NCBI GenBank assembly: GCA_964453435.1
Contig: CAYVQZ010000115.1
Coordinates: 1-5,585 of the forward strand
Direction: 5' to 3'
DNA: 5,585 bases
DNA from: CAYVQZ01 sp964453435
Lineage (GTDB): Bacteria > Abyssobacteria > SURF-5
The position numbers and the translations under genes are program-made. Below are positions 5,046-5,585 of this stretch, piece by piece (the stretch's first letter is position 1; each line of letters starts with the position of its first letter). The notes beneath the pieces are model-generated. The model was given only the letters and a program-made list of their open reading frames with translations. It was not told the DNA's origin and made no database searches.

Positions 5046-5585
5046 ATGCCGACATCGAACCCGCTTCTCCCCGTCAGTTCCGAGGAAATGCATGAACGCG
5101 GGTGGGAGCAGGCCGACATTATTCTTGTCACCGCTGACGCCTATGTTGACCATCCGGCATTCGGCGTCGCGCTCATAGGAAGATGGCTGGAGAAACTCGG
5201 GTACCGCGTGGCCGTACTTGCGCAGCCCGACTGGCGGAGCGCGGACGCCTTTCGAATTCTCGGGCCTCCCAGGTTGTTCTGGGGCATCACCTCCGGGGCA
5301 ATCGATTCGCGACTTAACAACTATGCCTCCATGGGGCATCGGCGGAAAAAAGATGTGTACAGCCCCGGCGGAGCTTTGGGAATGCGGCCGGAACGCCCGC
5401 TGCTCGTTTACTCGGCCCGGGCGCGCGAAGCCTTTAAGGGAATACCCATTGTTCTGGGGGGCCTGGAAGCCAGCATTCGCCGAGTCGTTCACTACGACTT
5501 CGTGGAAGACAGGCTGAAGAGGTCCGTTCTGGCCGACGCGAAAGCCGACCTGCTCGTGTATGGCATGGGCGAGCGCGCGATTAAA
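5046..5585 (+). CDS. ygiQ: YgiQ-family radical SAM protein, N-terminal part
   Basis: The first 180 codons are open to the window edge and closely follow the N-terminal half of YgiQ, a large radical SAM protein of unknown substrate. Recognisable blocks in order are LLPVSSEEM (7-15), TADAYVDHPAFG (29-40), AQPDWRS (59-65), FWGITSGAIDS (78-88), YSPGG (105-109), IVLGGLEASIRR (135-146), HYD (149-151), RRSVL-like KRSVL (158-162) and the ADLLVYGMGERAI segment (167-179). This region resembles a B12-binding-like fold and precedes the SAM domain; the CxxxCxxC cluster motif would lie further on and is not in the window. The ATG at 5046 has only a weak AGAG site (5035-5038) and fits short family members. 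An in-frame ATG at 5031 would add five residues. The N-terminal extension of the E. coli protein before FLPMS is absent. Confidence 0.93.
   Translation, partial: MPTSNPLLPVSSEEMHERGWEQADIILVTADAYVDHPAFGVALIGRWLEKLGYRVAVLAQPDWRSADAFRILGPPRLFWGITSGAIDSRLNNYASMGHRRKKDVYSPGGALGMRPERPLLVYSARAREAFKGIPIVLGGLEASIRRVVHYDFVEDRLKRSVLADAKADLLVYGMGERAIK

Noticed and set aside
5218..5517. Plus-strand open frame of 99 codons.
   Set aside because: It overlaps the YgiQ-family frame in another phase; the YgiQ frame carries all conserved blocks and is open to the window end.

Overview
The window is a GC-rich bacterial chromosome segment with four well-supported protein genes, two copies of a structured intergenic repeat, one truncated gene remnant and several readable promoters. 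No gene fixes the taxonomy. High GC, an Fe-S protein with a double ferredoxin domain, a YgiQ-type radical SAM protein, and a leftover DGDG...DLMVKFDR tail of the kind found on large secreted proteins of Deltaproteobacteria-like and uncultivated anaerobic lineages together suggest a Gram-negative, anaerobic or facultative environmental bacterium. That assignment is inference only.

Left part (77-2452, minus strand): a probable two-gene operon. A sigma70-like promoter (2424-2452) drives a membrane-anchored serine hydrolase of the class C beta-lactamase/penicillin-binding-protein fold (1151-2389). After a 57-nt gap comes a zinc-dependent medium-chain alcohol/polyol dehydrogenase (77-1093) with its own good ribosome binding site. 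The two enzymes have no obvious common pathway.

Middle part (2562-3560, mainly plus strand): an AT-rich gap holds a near-consensus promoter (2562-2590) pointing right. It reads into repeat copy 1 (2660-2715), then the 3' end of a lost gene for a secreted Ca-binding-type protein (2710-2919), then a clear intrinsic terminator (2946-2982). This is a complete transcription unit of about 390 nt with no intact gene. The next roughly 580 bases hold no convincing gene, only weak or frame-broken minus-strand reading frames and a 2 x 15-nt tandem repeat.

Right part (3630-5585, plus strand): a DUF362 protein with two C-terminal [4Fe-4S] motifs (3630-4748). A spacer follows with repeat copy 2 (4880-4935), nested in an outer inverted repeat. 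A candidate promoter with an overlapping palindrome (4968-5001) then leads into the first 180 codons of a YgiQ-family radical SAM protein, cut by the window end. The most unusual signal is the repeat pair: 56 nt, 51 identical, folding as a long hairpin in which one stem pair has changed on both sides.
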